From NCBI GenBank assembly GCA_013400115.1, contig VXBP01008912.1, forward strand, positions 645,501 through 709,500: a stretch of 64,000 nucleotides of DNA, in the 5' to 3' direction. The position numbers were made by a program, and so were the translations under genes. Under the pieces are notes generated by a model. That model was not told the DNA's origin. It was given only the letters and a program-made list of their open reading frames with translations, and did not search any database. Below, piece by piece: positions 1-13,136 of this stretch (the first letter of the stretch is position 1; every line of letters starts with the position of its first letter). This DNA is from Rhinopomastus cyanomelas (taxonomy: Eukaryota; Chordata; Aves; Bucerotiformes; Rhinopomastidae).

Positions 1-490
1 CTTTGGTAGCACCTGGGTTTCCTCTTCTGGCTTCCATCATCCGGGCTGGAAGAAACAGCAGTGCAGCGAACAGAGGCTCCTCTGCCCTAGCGCTCGGGCG
101 GCTGAGGGCAGGAGCTGCACACGACCGGAGCAGGAGCCGCTGAGGAAGGGGGGATTAAGGCTGGGGCCATATTCCACAGTGTGGTGAGGGATGAATGTTG
201 GTCTAATTACTGTGTCTCAGGGCTCCACACTGCTGTGGACAGATTATTTCTAGCACTTGCTCTGTGCCTCAGCTTTTGTTCAGTGATGGACTCGGATGAA
301 GATGCTGAACAGGAAACTGAGGAGATTGAAAAAAAGAGTGTGACCTGCAAATGGAGCAGAACAGAAGCTGAAGAAGCAGGAAAGGCAGAAAAAATTATTT
401 TTATCATTGGAATTAATTTGTTAAATTATTTGTATGAAGGACCACAAAAACCTATGTGAAATTTATCAGCCTGCTCCCAATGAAATTCCC

Positions 491-620
491 AGAATCACAG
501 CACATCAGGGATTGGAAGGGACCTCGAGGGACCATCTAGCCCAATCCCCCGGCTACAGCAGGATCACCTAGACCAAGCCGCACAGGAACACGTCTAGGAG
601 AGTTTTAAACGTCTCCAGGG
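491..620 (-). mobile_element. CR1 3' end, young group
   Basis: The plus strand reads AGAATCACAGCACATCAGGG, GGAAGGGACCTCGAGG and CAGCAGGATCACCTAGACCA, then GTTTTAAACGTCTCCAG. This is the reverse complement of the CR1 3' terminus. The copy is 5'-truncated at about 130 bp. Confidence 0.88.
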
Positions 621-967
621 ACATTCTGTGGTACAAAAGTTAAATGTCTAACTATGAAGGGGATGGCCTGTGCAAAGCAAAATGCATTCGTGTGTGCACA
701 CACACCTCACACATAAAACACGGGCTCCAGGAGCTTCAGAAGCTTTGTAACAGCCCAACTCCTTGTTAAGTCAGATCACCTATGACACGTATTTCCTGCC
801 TTTGTGAGTTATTGGACACAGACATGCTGGACATCCAAGAATTCCTGAAAATGACCATTTAGTTAATTAGACACATCTTTCTCTTCAATGCTTGCTGAAA
901 CTCTCATGTGCAGTTCCACAACTACTGTTTTGTTTCAGAGGCATTCTGAAGCAGGAGAGGTGATTAT

Positions 968-1690
968 GCACCTGGGTCGAGGCAATCCCATGCACCAGTA
1001 CAGACTGGAATCAGAAAGGACCAAGGACAGCCCTGAGGAGAAGAACCTGGGGGTGGTGATGGACCAGAAGTTTAACAGGAGCCATCAGTGTGCACTTGTA
1101 GCCCAGAAAGCCAACAGTGTCCTGGGCTGCATCAAAAGAAGCAGTGAGAGTCGGTCAAGGAAGATGATTCTCCCCCTCTACTCTGCACTTGTGAGACCCC
1201 ACCTGGAACACTGGGTCCAGTTCCGGAATCTCCAAAATAAGAAGGGCACAGAGTTCCTGGAATGTGTCCAGAGGAGAGCAACCCAAATGATCAGAGGGAT
1301 AAAGCACCTACCCTATGAAGACAGGCTGAGCAAGATGGGGTTGTTCAGCCTGGAGAAGAGCAGGCTCCCAGGTGACCTCCTAGAAGCTTTCCAATATATG
1401 AAGGAGGCTACAAGAAAGCTGGGGTAGGGCTTTTGACATGAGTGTGTAGCAAGAGGACAAGGGGAAACGGTTACAGACTTAAAGAAGGGAGACCGAGGTT
1501 GGACATGAGGTGGTGAGATGCTGGAACAGGTGGCCCAAGAAGTTGTGGCTGCTCCACTCCTGGGGGTGTTAAAGGCCAGGCTGGATGGGGCCCTGAGTAA
1601 CCTGATCTAGTGAAGGGGTCCCTGCCTCTGCAGGGGGATTGGAACTAGATGATCTTTAAGAGCCCTTCCAGCCTTGGCTGTGATTCTATT
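968..1690 (+). mobile_element. CR1 LINE fragment with the C-terminal end of the reverse transcriptase
   Basis: This is a 5'-truncated CR1 about 720 bp long. The first 460 bp keep an open frame that reads the end of CR1 ORF2, with recognisable blocks such as QCALVAQKANSVLGCIKRS, ILPLYSALVRPHLE and RRATQMI. The non-coding 3' tail follows, from a GCTGGAACAGGTGGCCC-like segment to GGAACTAGATGATCTTTAAG and ATTCTATT. The coding frame ends at 1427. The catalytic palm of the reverse transcriptase is not included, so the fragment is dead on its own. The sequence is diverged from the abundant young group. Confidence 0.92.
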
Positions 1691-2544
1691 ATTATTTCTG
1701 GAAACGTGTAAAATTGCAAATGGAGAATCATACTGTGTCCAAGTAACGGTGAAAATGTCCCTTTTAGTAGCCTTCTTTAGTGCCAGGTTGGTCCCTTTCA
1801 AATTATTAACTAAACTACATATGGACAACACCTGGAGAACAGAGCTCTGCCACTGCACAAACATTTCAGGCAACATTTAAGCAGCACCAGGCACATGAAG
1901 TCGAAGCAGACTTCCTCAACACTACTTGCTCACTGCTCCAGTGAGCAGCCTTCTCCCCAACACCAGCATCAACATTTTGAAGTCTGTAAAACAACAGGTT
2001 TGTATGATTTTAAATGAAACACTATTATATCCCCAAAGTCATTTAGATCTCGAGGACAATACTTTAGAAGAGAATTTTAACGAGAGACATCATCAATTCA
2101 GCTCCGTGCTTTAACTAGAAAACGTATCCTCACTTAAAATTGTATAAATAAGTTGAAGTACGTGGCAAGGCAAGAAAGACTGGGACAAAAAACCGCTAAT
2201 TTAATTATGCTAATGGTACTCTTGTAAGTGCAAAACCAGATGGCAGAATGAACAACAATGGATTATTTTTTTTTAATCAAGCCATTCTGAATAAATATTT
2301 TTGCTCAAAAGCAGCAAGCAGCCAGAGCGCTCCTGGGAAGCGCCGGTTCTCAGAAAAGCCATTTCCAGGTGTGCGTCAACCAGTCGGTTAAAAAATGACA
2401 ACCGTGGTCTTATCAGTAACCTGGGGCTTCTGTCCTTCCCTCGTGGCTACTCCCAAACCAGAATTCATTTGCTTATTGAAAAATAAACCCATCCCAATGC
2501 CTGTCTTGAGCACAAGGGCTGGCATGTTGCTGGTAGGCGTTCAG

Positions 2545-2668
2545 GGATTTAGTGGTCTGGGTTTTTTGGGAGGTGTGGGTTTGCTTTTCGACGGGTTTTT
2601 TGTTTTGTTGTTGTGGTAAGGGTCTGGTTGGACTTGGTGATCTAGGAGGTCCTTTGCAACCACAATTA
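2545..2668 (+). mobile_element. Degenerate CR1 3' end (possible)
   Basis: GGTTGGACTTGGTGATCTAG followed by GAGGTCCTTTGCAACC resembles an eroded CR1 3' end. It is preceded by a G/T-rich low-complexity stretch. No terminal ATTCTATG repeat is visible. Confidence 0.45.
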
Positions 2669-3301
2669 GCCTGTGGGTATAAGAATGGAAAGTTTTACAA
2701 CGCCCAAAAGTTGATGCAGAAGACAAGAAGTTCTTTGATTGCACCAGCTTAACGCGTTAGCCTCCAATCCCCACAATTAATTAAATGACCATACTGAACT
2801 TTAGAACTACGGCAGATAATCTCTGTTTTGACCTGCTACCCTGTTATAAAAAGCTAATAAAAACTGTTCATCCTCTCACGTGCATTTTCGTAATGATTAG
2901 TCTAATTAGCAACTTCAAACTGTTGAATATTGCAGGCCGTAAACTAATGACATTTAAATAAGTTAAAGTGCACAGCCTGTTTTTCAGAAACCTTCAAGGT
3001 CAGAAAAGAGCATCTTACGTCGTAGCTATCAATTCCCTTTTATTTGGAGAAACCAGAAAGAGGCAACAAGCTGGTTTCAGCATCACCCCAGGTACTACCT
3101 TTCAAGGCTGGCATTTAAGCAGGCTTCGCCTCTCGCACACAATTAAATCACGTAAACCACGTAGGTAAACGACGTGCCTGTAGCAGTACTTGGCATTCAT
3201 GCACGTGAAGCTAATGCCAACAACACCCTGTTTTCTTTCTGAAAGCTCCCCAAAAGTACGTGCATCTGCTGGTGGCACCCCCATCTATTCTTTCACCGCA
3301 T

Positions 3302-3345
3302 CGTAGAATCATTGGAGATCGGAAGAGACCTGAAAGATCAGCTAG
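3302..3345 (-). mobile_element. Short eroded CR1 3' remnant
   Basis: TCGTAGAATCATTGGAGATC followed by GGAAGAGACCTGAAAGATCA matches the reversed CR1 terminus. Only about 45 bp is recognisable. Confidence 0.6.
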
Positions 3346-3589
3346 TAATTGGTCTACAAAGTGGAGAAATGCGTCCAGATGACATCATCTCCACTACAGT
3401 CTTGCACTTGGCACTTGACAGCGGCTACACTGTCCAAGCTGCCAACTGTAGTCCTGGAACAACCGTTTCACAAGTGCACTCGTGATGCTCCAAGTTCAAG
3501 CCATAAGAAAGACCAAGCAGCCATTGTCTAGAACATCTACCCTCCTACAAATGAAATGAGAAAGGTTATTACATGTGCCTGTGACACTT

Positions 3590-3754
3590 CAACAGGGTGC
3601 CTGGGGAGGGGGTTGAGTCACCATCCTTGAACATGTTGAAAGATGGTTTAGATGTGATGCTTAAAGATTGGGTGTGGTGGTGAACTCTGCAGAGTAGGGT
3701 CATTGGTTGGACTTGATAATCTCAAGGGTCTTTTCCAGCCCGAATGATTCTATG
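3590..3754 (+). mobile_element. CR1 3' end, older group
   Basis: It contains GGTTGAGTCACCATCCTTGA, a GGTTGGACTTGATAATCTCA block, TTTTCCAGCC and the terminal AATGATTCTATG. This is the older subfamily type, about 165 bp long. Confidence 0.85.
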
Positions 3755-5482
3755 TCATCGGTGAAGATACCAACTATCAGTGGAGCCTTTCAAATGCTAC
3801 GGTATCTGTAATACTGACTTTAAAAAAGTGATGCCAATCTTGAAAGAGTTAATTCTTACCAAATGCGGTTACAATTTTTGTCATTAAATTAATCTACAAA
3901 GAGCCTGTGGCAATGTTGGATTACGAGCTGTTTACTTGTTTATGCGGTGGGAAACAAAGTGACAGAGAAAGCACAATTTCTAAGGTGAATCATTTCAATG
4001 CCTTGAAGTTAATATTTAACTGTTTGTTCAGTGATATTTTAAAAAAAAAAAGCTACAGATTAATGAAACGGATCTATGGCAACATTTCATTAACAGTCAC
4101 TGGGGACTCCAACAGCCCAGTACCTTGAGCTTTCCAAACCTGTCTCTTAGTCTTCGTATCTAAAGCCACCTCAATGTGATGAGGGAGGGAAAATCTATAG
4201 GACCACTAAATGACTTCTCCGTGGCACTGCAAGGTGGGTCTTCAAGAAAGTACCTAGCCAGCTTCCAGGCGTCTCAGGACCAAGGCTGCAGTCCTTGTGA
4301 CTCCATGAGAGTTACAAGTAGACCAGAACTCTCTAGAATTTACTTCTATAATTTTTTTCTACCGAGGTTTAAACCAACAAGATGAAAAAAGCTCTTATTC
4401 CCATTGTCTGCGTTGTATTGCAGTCTAGTCAATGATTTGCTCCATCAAACACCACCCATCGGTAGCGTGCATTACGTACACAACCTGGGGTTTCGACTGA
4501 ATTCACTTAGGTTGTGCATCCCGCAAATTCCAAGGGAATCAGGTGAAAACATGACCTTTCAGACAACAGCACACCACTCCACCAGTCAGCTTTAGCATCT
4601 ACTGCACTTCAACCCACCCGCATGTGTGAGGAATCTGAAGAGAATAAGGGCAAATGATGGATTTCTTCGTTATCTCTCTCTCTTCACAAGAGCTCAAGCT
4701 CAGACGCGTGAAGAAACACTATGTGCGTTACCGATCCCAAGTGAGGCAGAGGAATTCCACTGGTGTAAAAGTTACCTTTTTTACACAAAAGTCAAGGAAC
4801 TACTGGACAAGTAAAATACATCTAATTCTTATCTTTGAGTTGTCTCAACACAAAGGAGAGTTGGAAGCCAGCAGGGAGGGCGTATCAACAGCATCTTCTC
4901 TAGCAGCACGTTGCTATTAATTTGGAGCCTACAGGAAACCCAGCAGTTGTTCTCAGTGTCAGACACTCTGAAATGTGGAATCACCACCAAGTTTAAGTAC
5001 TAAAACTTCTTATGGCCAGGCTCCTCTGTGCCAAAGAACCAGTACGTTAAGCAAAACACAATGTTTAAGAACAAGCCAGTTGTGTTTCTGTATAGCTCAT
5101 CCATAATAACCACCTGTCTGGGAGAAAACAGAACAGGGAAATTCTACACATTCCTCACTGTGAGCTTGTTGTCAGGTGCTTATCTAGTCTGTCACTCTTT
5201 AAATCCCTCTGAAATGGAACTGCTCCTACCATGCACTATAACATCTGTAAGAGCTGTACAGCCATCTACGCAGGAAGGGAAAAGTGTCATTCAAAGGCGC
5301 GTTCACCTCCGCAGCATCATTTCCCAGCAAGCTCATTAGCTGATCTGGGCCCAGAGTCTTCTCAGACATAAACACCAGCTTTCACCTTCAGAACCACACG
5401 GTGGGTCTGTCCTTGGATCCGCAGTGAAATGTACTTCGCAGTCTGAATTCCATCCTCTAGGAATTACCAAGCCACATTCCAA

Positions 5483-5491
5483 CCCCCCCCC
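5483..5491 (+). repeat. Poly-C tract
   Basis: Nine consecutive C residues within otherwise mixed intron sequence. Confidence 0.85.
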
Positions 5492-7819
5492 GCAAATCCC
5501 ACTTCGGTTTAGCCTGACTGGCAGCTCACTTAGGAGAGGCCAGGTACTGCTTTTTAAAACTATATTACTCCTGACACCCTGAAAGGACAGCGTTCACAGG
5601 TCAAGCTTCACATCGCTGTGGCAAGCCTAGATGCCTACATCAAAGCTCTCCGCACCCTACCTGCCTGTAGGTAAATAAAGCCGGGTTCAGTTTCTAATGC
5701 CAGAGTGAACAAAGAGAACAACAACATTAAAAGCTCCTACCAGCTCTTGCTTTAAATCAATATTTGCTTGGCTTGTTTTCCCGACTAACTTTTATACTTT
5801 ACAAGTAAATATCGACTTACATCTGAAGACTGACCCAAGCCAAAGTGACCTCCCTCCCTCCCCACACTCTTTGGCAGCTGTTCCTCTGTCCCTCTATTTT
5901 GCTAACGTTTTGACCTGTTTTTCTGCTTTGCTTTTCCAAGCCCTCCACTTGCCACACTGACCCTGTCTCTGCCTGTCTTATTACTGTCCATACTCAGCTC
6001 TCCCTCGGCACACTTCCCGTGCTCCTCAAGTCCCTTCCTATCACTTTACAAGCAGCCAATGACCTTCCCATTCCTGATCCAACTTCGCATGCTTTGATCT
6101 CACCTCACCCTCTCAACACCAGCCCATCTCACAAGGTCCTACAATACTCTACAGAAGTTTCCTCTCTTTGGGTCATTAATCCCCTGTGAGCAACAACCTT
6201 CTCACACCACAAGAGCACACTTCTTCATCGTGTCAGGGACCTCCATCATGACAGAGATCAAAAACTGCCACCTGCCAGGGCCTCCTTGCGCTGATCTGAG
6301 GCTGCTCTGGCCGGTACGGTCACCGGCTGATTGTCAATGGCTTGTGGATATCATCACTGGTTTGTTAGGGCTGAGCTCTCCTTGCTCTTCTTGAGGAAGT
6401 CATTAGTACCCAGCGCAGCCACCGTTCAGTGTCCTTCACAAATGGCAGCACGAGCCCGACCTAACAGAATTTGATTTTGGAGAGGGATCAGACTAATGAA
6501 GACAGAACACACTCGGGACAGAAGGGATGATTCAGCTGCTCTTATTCATTTGTCTTCAGATAAATTTTTCTTTTAATTGTGACCAAGGGGCAAAATTAAT
6601 CTGTTTCTTAGCCAATCGTGGGTTACAGGCAGCAATCAGGCCTCTGATAATAATCTTCAGATACACAAGTGCCAGAAGTTTGCAGAACTGACACTTGCAC
6701 AAGACCAGTTACACGGGGCCAGACTTTCAAGCTCGGAAATGTCAGAGAACGAACGGGAAGTAATCAAACCAGTGATTATACAGAAAGGGCTCGGTTATCA
6801 CTGCGGTAGAGCTGTGCAGTTCTTCGTGGGGTCCATCAAGGACGGCTAGAATTTACATGTTATTAGCAGTAAATAAACCAAGCACATAGGCACAAGCTTA
6901 TTCATAACAGCCTTTGTCATTAGTCTTTTGTCTGAAACAAAATGTAAACTCGAGAACACCAAAATGTTCTTTTAATTAACTGCTGTTCTTACTGAAGGTT
7001 ACTTTCCTCCAACACTAAACCTTGAATATCAATCAACACCACGACCTAACCAGGGACACGGAACTTTAAAAGAAGGTTCTGAGCACAACTTTCCAGACAA
7101 AAGAAAAACAAATTCTAGCAAACCAGGGATGGTTCCGAGCAGGTCACTGCATAAGTCAGGCTGGACTAGGGAAAATATTAGCTGTTTAATCAACAATTAT
7201 TAAAAACTCACAATAACTTTTACTTCAAAGTCAGCAAATCTCATCAAAACATTCTGCTCCTTTGAGAAACTTTTTAAAAGGGCAGCATTAGAAATTAGTG
7301 GGAAGTAATTATTCACATGGCCTGCTTCTATTAGGAAATCAAAAGGGTTGTTTCTTAAAAATAATGATTTTTCTACCTTGAATCACTTTGTGCAAGGAAG
7401 ACTTCCCCTTCTATACTCGTCAATTAGGCAGATGCATTCAATCAGTTGGAAAAGTATTTGATTAAACCTCTCTCCTTCCCCATCCTTCCAAAAGAGCTGA
7501 ACAACATCAGAAATGAGGAAAAACTACCAATAAACAAAAACACTGAAGCTCTTTGTTCTCAATCTGAAACAAAGAATAAAGTTGCTAGAAGCCTTTTAAA
7601 ATATGTTCTCCTTACTGAGCAGCGTGGCCAAGGTGATAAAGCAATTAAAGCAGCCCACAAAAGACTTGGACACTTCACTTTGAGCCATGTTCCAAATCCA
7701 CGCAGCAAGTTTCCGCTCCATCCAAGTGTGCCAGAGAGGGGATCAAAGGGCTGCTGGCTGGGACAGGCACCACACTGCTCCCTCATGTGCTGCTGCCTAA
7801 CGGGACTGGAGTGCTCCAA

Positions 7820-7842
7820 ACAACCAACCAACCAACCAACCA
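7820..7842 (+). repeat. (CCAA)n microsatellite
   Basis: Five to six perfect CCAA units in a row. Short and probably weakly variable. Confidence 0.9.
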
Positions 7843-8638
7843 GTTTGTTGACCACTTCTGCTCAGGGCACAGAACTTCCCGTTGAAAGATAAAATATAAA
7901 TCACCTGCTGATAACAGGGCCCATAACTCGGACATGATTGTTTAATGAAATGTTATCCAATAAGTCCTCTCTCTCTTCACAGATGGATGAAAATTAATAA
8001 TTATTTAGAGTAGAACATCTGCTTTGATAGATCTGACACTATTCACTGGACTGAGCTTAAATAACTGTTTGGAGAGAAAATCATTTTAGTGATCTGAATT
8101 AACATGGGGAAATTACCCAATTTCCAAAGAGAAAAAGGAGGCAGAGAAAATACACTCAGATAATTCCTGTTCATTTAACTGCTGAAAGGTTTCCTACAAT
8201 TATTACCCAAAACCCACTTGAAAGTTGTGCTTGGCAGCACAACAGTGCTGTGCATGCGGCAAGGCTCGGATGGATTTCAACTCTGAAGAGAGACGTGGGA
8301 GACGTGGTCGTAAATAGGTGCAGAAGATGTAGCTAAAGGAAGAGGTAAGTCAGGCAGGTCACTACACACAGCAACATCTCTTCTTGCGCATGAGGAGCAT
8401 TTCCCAGATTAAGGGCAATTTTCTTAAAAAAAATATTATTTGCATCAAACATTAGCAGCAAAGTCATTTGTACTGCATTGGTGGAATGCTCACTTACACC
8501 ATAATCCAAGATGCCTTCAGGCTCAGCCTGAGGCTAGACAGGTCTCTCCTACCATCTACTTACAGTCCCATCTGAGAGGTGGTGTCATCCCTGTTTCCAT
8601 CTCTGACCACTCTAGATCCTGATACCCAAGACTGTCAT

Positions 8639-8795
8639 AAAATCACAGAACATTAGGGATTGGAAGGGACCTCAAAAGATCATCTAGTCCAGTCCCACTG
8701 CCACAGCAGGATCACCTAGACCAAGTCACACAGGAACACATCCAGGTGGGTCTTAAACACCTCCACTGAAGGAGACTCCACAACCTCCCTGAACA
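8639..8795 (-). mobile_element. CR1 3' end, young group
   Basis: The plus strand has TCACAGAACATTAGGGATTG, GGATCACCTAGACCAAGTCA and GGAGACTCCACAACCTCCCT. It is a typical 5'-truncated copy of the abundant family. Confidence 0.92.
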
Positions 8796-11700
8796 TGTGC
8801 AAAAACAGTGCTATTACTACACACAGAGACAGCTACAATAAGGATGTGCGAGGAGTGAGGGTTAAAGTAAAAAAAATAGAGAGGGTGCCACTCATCTGAC
8901 TATTTTTGCAATCAGCTGGCTACCATTTCAAAAAGAAAACCAAACATCCGTTGCTTACTTAGACTTCAGGGAAAAGCACAGAATTGTCTTCACCAGGATG
9001 GGAAGCGATGCGTGCAGGGGACAGCTGTAACATTTCATAGGCAGCAGGTTTTCCTTTGGTGTCCTGTGTGTGTGGATTCAGCCCGGGGAGTGTGACAAAA
9101 CGGCAGAGAATCACAACCACCCACGCAGGCTTCAGCTACAAACCAGGGCAGAGCCTCCTCAACCAGGAACTTCCCATTACCCACCAGCCATTCCTTTTCC
9201 AGGACCACAATTCTTTCCAAAGCATTTTAAGTTGTAGCAGATCACGTCATTAATCGGGGTTTGTGCTGCCTTTAAAAACGCTCGCTTGGCCTCGCAAACT
9301 TGTAAACTCTTCCATTTGGTTTCATATTAGTCTAGTTTTACAGAGCCAGAGAATAAAATAAAAGAAAGGTAAACACACTGAGTGCTACCGATAAGAGAGA
9401 TTGATGACTTCAGATTTCTCTTTGTGCTTCCTGACAAAAGGCAGCGTGCAGCAGCGTTTGGGGTTTGTTCCCGGTGAAAAATGAAGCCTGGTTGGTAGAT
9501 CAGCCATCTACACCAGGGTTCCTCGCAGAGCACAGGCTGGCTTTTTGCACCCTAATGTCTTCTGCAGCAAGCAGGACTAAATTACATCTTTAACAAATCA
9601 TTTAGGTCTTACCACGTTCTACTAATTATTTCAAAATACCGTAATCCTCCACGATTTGTATGTTAATGTTTCTGTCCTGTGAGAGCAACACCGCACAGAG
9701 TGGATTGGTGCCTCCGGTAAACAGCAAGATGAAACACACGACTACCAAGAGAAGCCGCCGCAATTGGCGGCAAAGAGCTCGTTTAGGATTTGGCTAAGGC
9801 TACACGTGCGCCGCCCTGCACCGCATGTCACCAAGTACCCAGATCCTTCACACGACTAAGGTGGAAAAAAAACCCACAAGGCACAAAAACTAAAGCTGCA
9901 AACGAAACGAGGAGGCAGATTTGCAACCAGCATCATGCACGAACAATTACAAATTTCAAATGTAAAGATCATTTAAATAAATGTAACTGATGGGTAATCC
10001 TCACGGGGTGCAAGTCAAAGCAAACAGACAGTCCACTTTAGAAAGTGTCTAGTGAATTGATTTAACAAGTTTAATGCGAGCATCAGTGTGGGGCTATTAC
10101 TGATCGTAAGCTTTACTGATGTTATTTGTTCGCTTGGAAAAATACCGCTCTTTGGAATGAGCACATTAAGGCTAAAATTGCAGAGAAAACCCTATTACAA
10201 CTTTATTGCTGGCAAATTGGAACCAAACCTTGTCTGTATATCAATTACTTAGAGTTACCACAGAGATAAATCCTTTTTTTTTTTCTGTATAGGCTCAATC
10301 TTGAAGACAGTGATGAGAAAACTCCTTATTATACCCTACCAACATCACTAGGTTTTCTTAGCAATTTCAAGAAATTGTCAATTAAGTTCTTTTTATTAGG
10401 TTCCAAAAGCTGTTAAGTCAAACACAAATCTATCATAAGGCTTGTAACGGCATGTTATTTAGGCACATTTCAATGTTTCACTCTTTCATTATCCACCTAC
10501 CCAAGCCCTAATCAAAAGTTCTCATAAAGTAAAGGAGTTTTCAGTTCTCCCATCTCAAGGTTCAGATAAATTTAGAGCAAGTGAGCTCTCATTTCTTGTA
10601 ACTGGTCATATGAGGGATGCCCATTAAGGCAGCAGAAATATCATTATTTAGATGGCTTTAGATACTGATCCAGTTGTTGGCGAGATCATTAACGCTGAAT
10701 GACACACTGCTGTGTAATTACACAGGAGAGCTAAAGCAATAATATTTACTAAGTCTGTCAAATATTAGTACAAATGCACCTATTTGTACGTGCCTCGCTG
10801 CCTGCCGGGGTTTCCTTTAAGACAAATAACTACCGCTAAAAACGACACTCGCACAGGGAAGTTGTTGTACAGATCCTAAAGCTGCGACGCTCAAATGAGC
10901 TGCACCCCTGATCCCCAAGAGAAGAGAAACTCTTTGTGGGACCAATGCTTCCAAGTCTTAGAGCACTGGAAGGGGCTGCCCAGGGAGGTTGTGCAGTCTC
11001 CTTCTCTGGAGATGCTTAAAATCTGCCTGGACAAGTTCCTGTGTGACTGGGTCTAGGGGATCCTGCTGTGGCAAGGGGATTGGACTGGGTGATCTTTTGA
11101 GGTCCCTTCCAATCCCTAATGTTCTGTGATTCTAGGAAGAGGTAAGGGGTGACAACTGCATATAGCAAGAGCTCAACGAAAAGCTGATGAGGTCAGCAAC
11201 CAGAACAGCTACTTGCTCCATGTTCCAATTCTGAGAAAAGCATGGTGGGAGGGAAGGCAACGAGAAGACACCACTCTGAGGAAGATGAATGTCTAGTCAC
11301 CAGTGTTCACACCTCAGACTAGCTTCAGAAATGTTACAGCAGAGGTGTACATTCTGCACCTGGTAATGTACAACCCCAACTTCCTAATAATGGAGCTGTA
11401 CATTCCCCCACCTGTCAAAAGGAATTGGAAATGATTTTGCACTCTAGTTGGTTCCCACGCACCGATGGACCAGGTTGCTTGTGTTTCAGTAGAAAGAGCA
11501 ACATGCTCTAAGCAGACATAAATCTGAACGTTCAAAATGCTAACTAGATGTGTTAGAGCTAAATGGATAGATATAGTGGCTAAAGTTAAAGATGCCTTAA
11601 GATAAACCACCATGCTGTGAGAGAGAAAATGGACAACGTGTAGCTGAGCCGAGGCAGCAAAGCCAAAAGGCTCCAAAGTTACACCACAGACTTTGGCGCT

Positions 11701-12305
11701 AAATATTTGCGTCGTGCACAGCCATCCCAATTCATTCTCTAGTATCCTGACTAGCTGGTCACAGGCTAACGACATTTGAAGAGGAAGAAGGTCAAAGCTA
11801 TCATTACAGTGGTGACAACCAATCACGGTGGAAAAAAAAATAAGTTTTATTTATTACACTTAATATAAGAAACCTTTACTGTGGGATATAATTGTACTGT
11901 CACTACACACCAGAGATTTTTAATCCCCAATCATTCCAACATATTTTACAGTTCATTACCTTTTCAGTTAGATATTGCAGGAAAGACTCTCCTGAGTCTA
12001 CACAAAAGCCTTAGAAATTCCACTATTTTCACTCTCATACTTCACCTATGAAATAGTGGGTGATGAATCTCAGTGAAGAAAACCACACACATTCTGCATG
12101 AGGTTAGTAGAGAATCAAGAAGGGGAAAACCCCAACACCTCAAAATAGTACAAATATTTTGCACAAGTTTTAATAAAATGTGACACTTGATTCATGAAGC
12201 CATAAAATATCTCCAAGCAAGACGTCCCTAAGAACTCAAGCGCGGCCCTGCGGCACACAGTATCGCGCCGTCTTAGCTAAAGGAGATGGACCACATATAA
12301 CACAG
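8796..12305. other. NPAS3 intron, mostly single-copy
   Basis: It contains one CR1 (10961-11134), a small CpG cluster near 9690-9860, A+T-rich unique sequence at 9990-10780, and an unexplained 170-codon minus-strand open frame (11314-11826) that resembles no family I know. Confidence 0.6.
10961..11134 (+). mobile_element. CR1 3' end, young group
   Basis: Sense-oriented copy: GGAAGGGGCTGCCCAGGGAG, a TCTCCTTCTCTGGAG block, a GGTCCCTTCCAATCCCTAAT tail and a terminal TTCTGTGATTCT. Confidence 0.93.
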
Positions 12306-12442
12306 ACTCACAGAACACTGGGGATTGGAAGGGACCTCAAAAGATCATCTAGTCCAATCCCTCTGCCACAGCAGACCAAGCCACACAGTAGCACATCCAG
12401 GCAGGTTTTAAATGTCCCCTCCATTGAAGGAGACTCCACAAC
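12306..12442 (-). mobile_element. CR1 3' end, young group, with a small internal deletion
   Basis: It begins TCACAGAACACTGGGGATTG. The segment after CCACAGCAG lacks about 10 bases (GATCACCTAG in sister copies), so it reads straight into ACCAAGCCACACAG. Confidence 0.9.
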
Positions 12443-13136
12443 CAACATCCAGCTATCTAACAAAGAGAGGTATATTGCCTCCAGAAGGAGATCCCCTCTT
12501 ATGACTCTCCTAAGCCCCAGTAAGTGTCACTGTGGAAAGGTTAGCAATTGCATCACTGTGAATTTTATTCCATTAAAATCTATCACATACAGTCATCCTT
12601 CACACAACGTAGATCCCCAGCCTTGTTCTGTAGTGACTCAGTATTATCTACACTTTGTAACAATAAAAGTGACACTTGTGACGCGATAGAGGCTGTCAGG
12701 TTAACTCAATCACCATATAAAAATACAATTTTCCTGTCTTATTTTTGGTTTTCTTGTTTAAATTGGTAAAACTGGCCCTGATATTGTAATTCATGCAAGT
12801 ACTGCATACATGGAGAGAGATCTAATTTTTCCTCAGGTTCTACCTCTGAACTTCTTACACCAGATTTTACTAATACACCAAAAAGTAAATCTAACCATCA
12901 ATGTTTTTCACTAGATCTTTCAATATATATTATTCATTTTTAGAAACAGCCTGTTCTCACTCTAATTGAATAAGGCTACACTTCTGCAGTGTCGAAGAAG
13001 AAGAAAACACCATTTGGGACATGACTCTACACCTGAAGGAAGGCAATGAACAAGCAAAATAGAATTTGCCTTTCTTCTTCCTTTCTTGTGACTGGTGCAG
13101 TTGGTAAGCTGCAATGTTAAAGGAATATTGTCTAAA

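Larger units (their letters stand above)
1691..8638. other. NPAS3 intron, mostly single-copy
   Basis: Apart from the CR1 remnants near 2545, 3302 and 3590 and a poly-C tract, I see no gene. The open frames are all short and lack splice context. The stretch 6480-7440 is repeat-free, A+T-rich and carries several TTAATTA-type motifs, so it is a candidate for conserved non-coding elements. Confidence 0.6.

Noticed and set aside
5815..5822. Donor-like GTAAGT on the minus strand near 5815
   Set aside because: There is no acceptor with a pyrimidine tract within a reasonable distance and no open frame.
8340..8350. GAG|GTAAGT donor-like site on the plus strand
   Set aside because: The upstream sequence has no acceptor or open frame, so it is probably a chance match.
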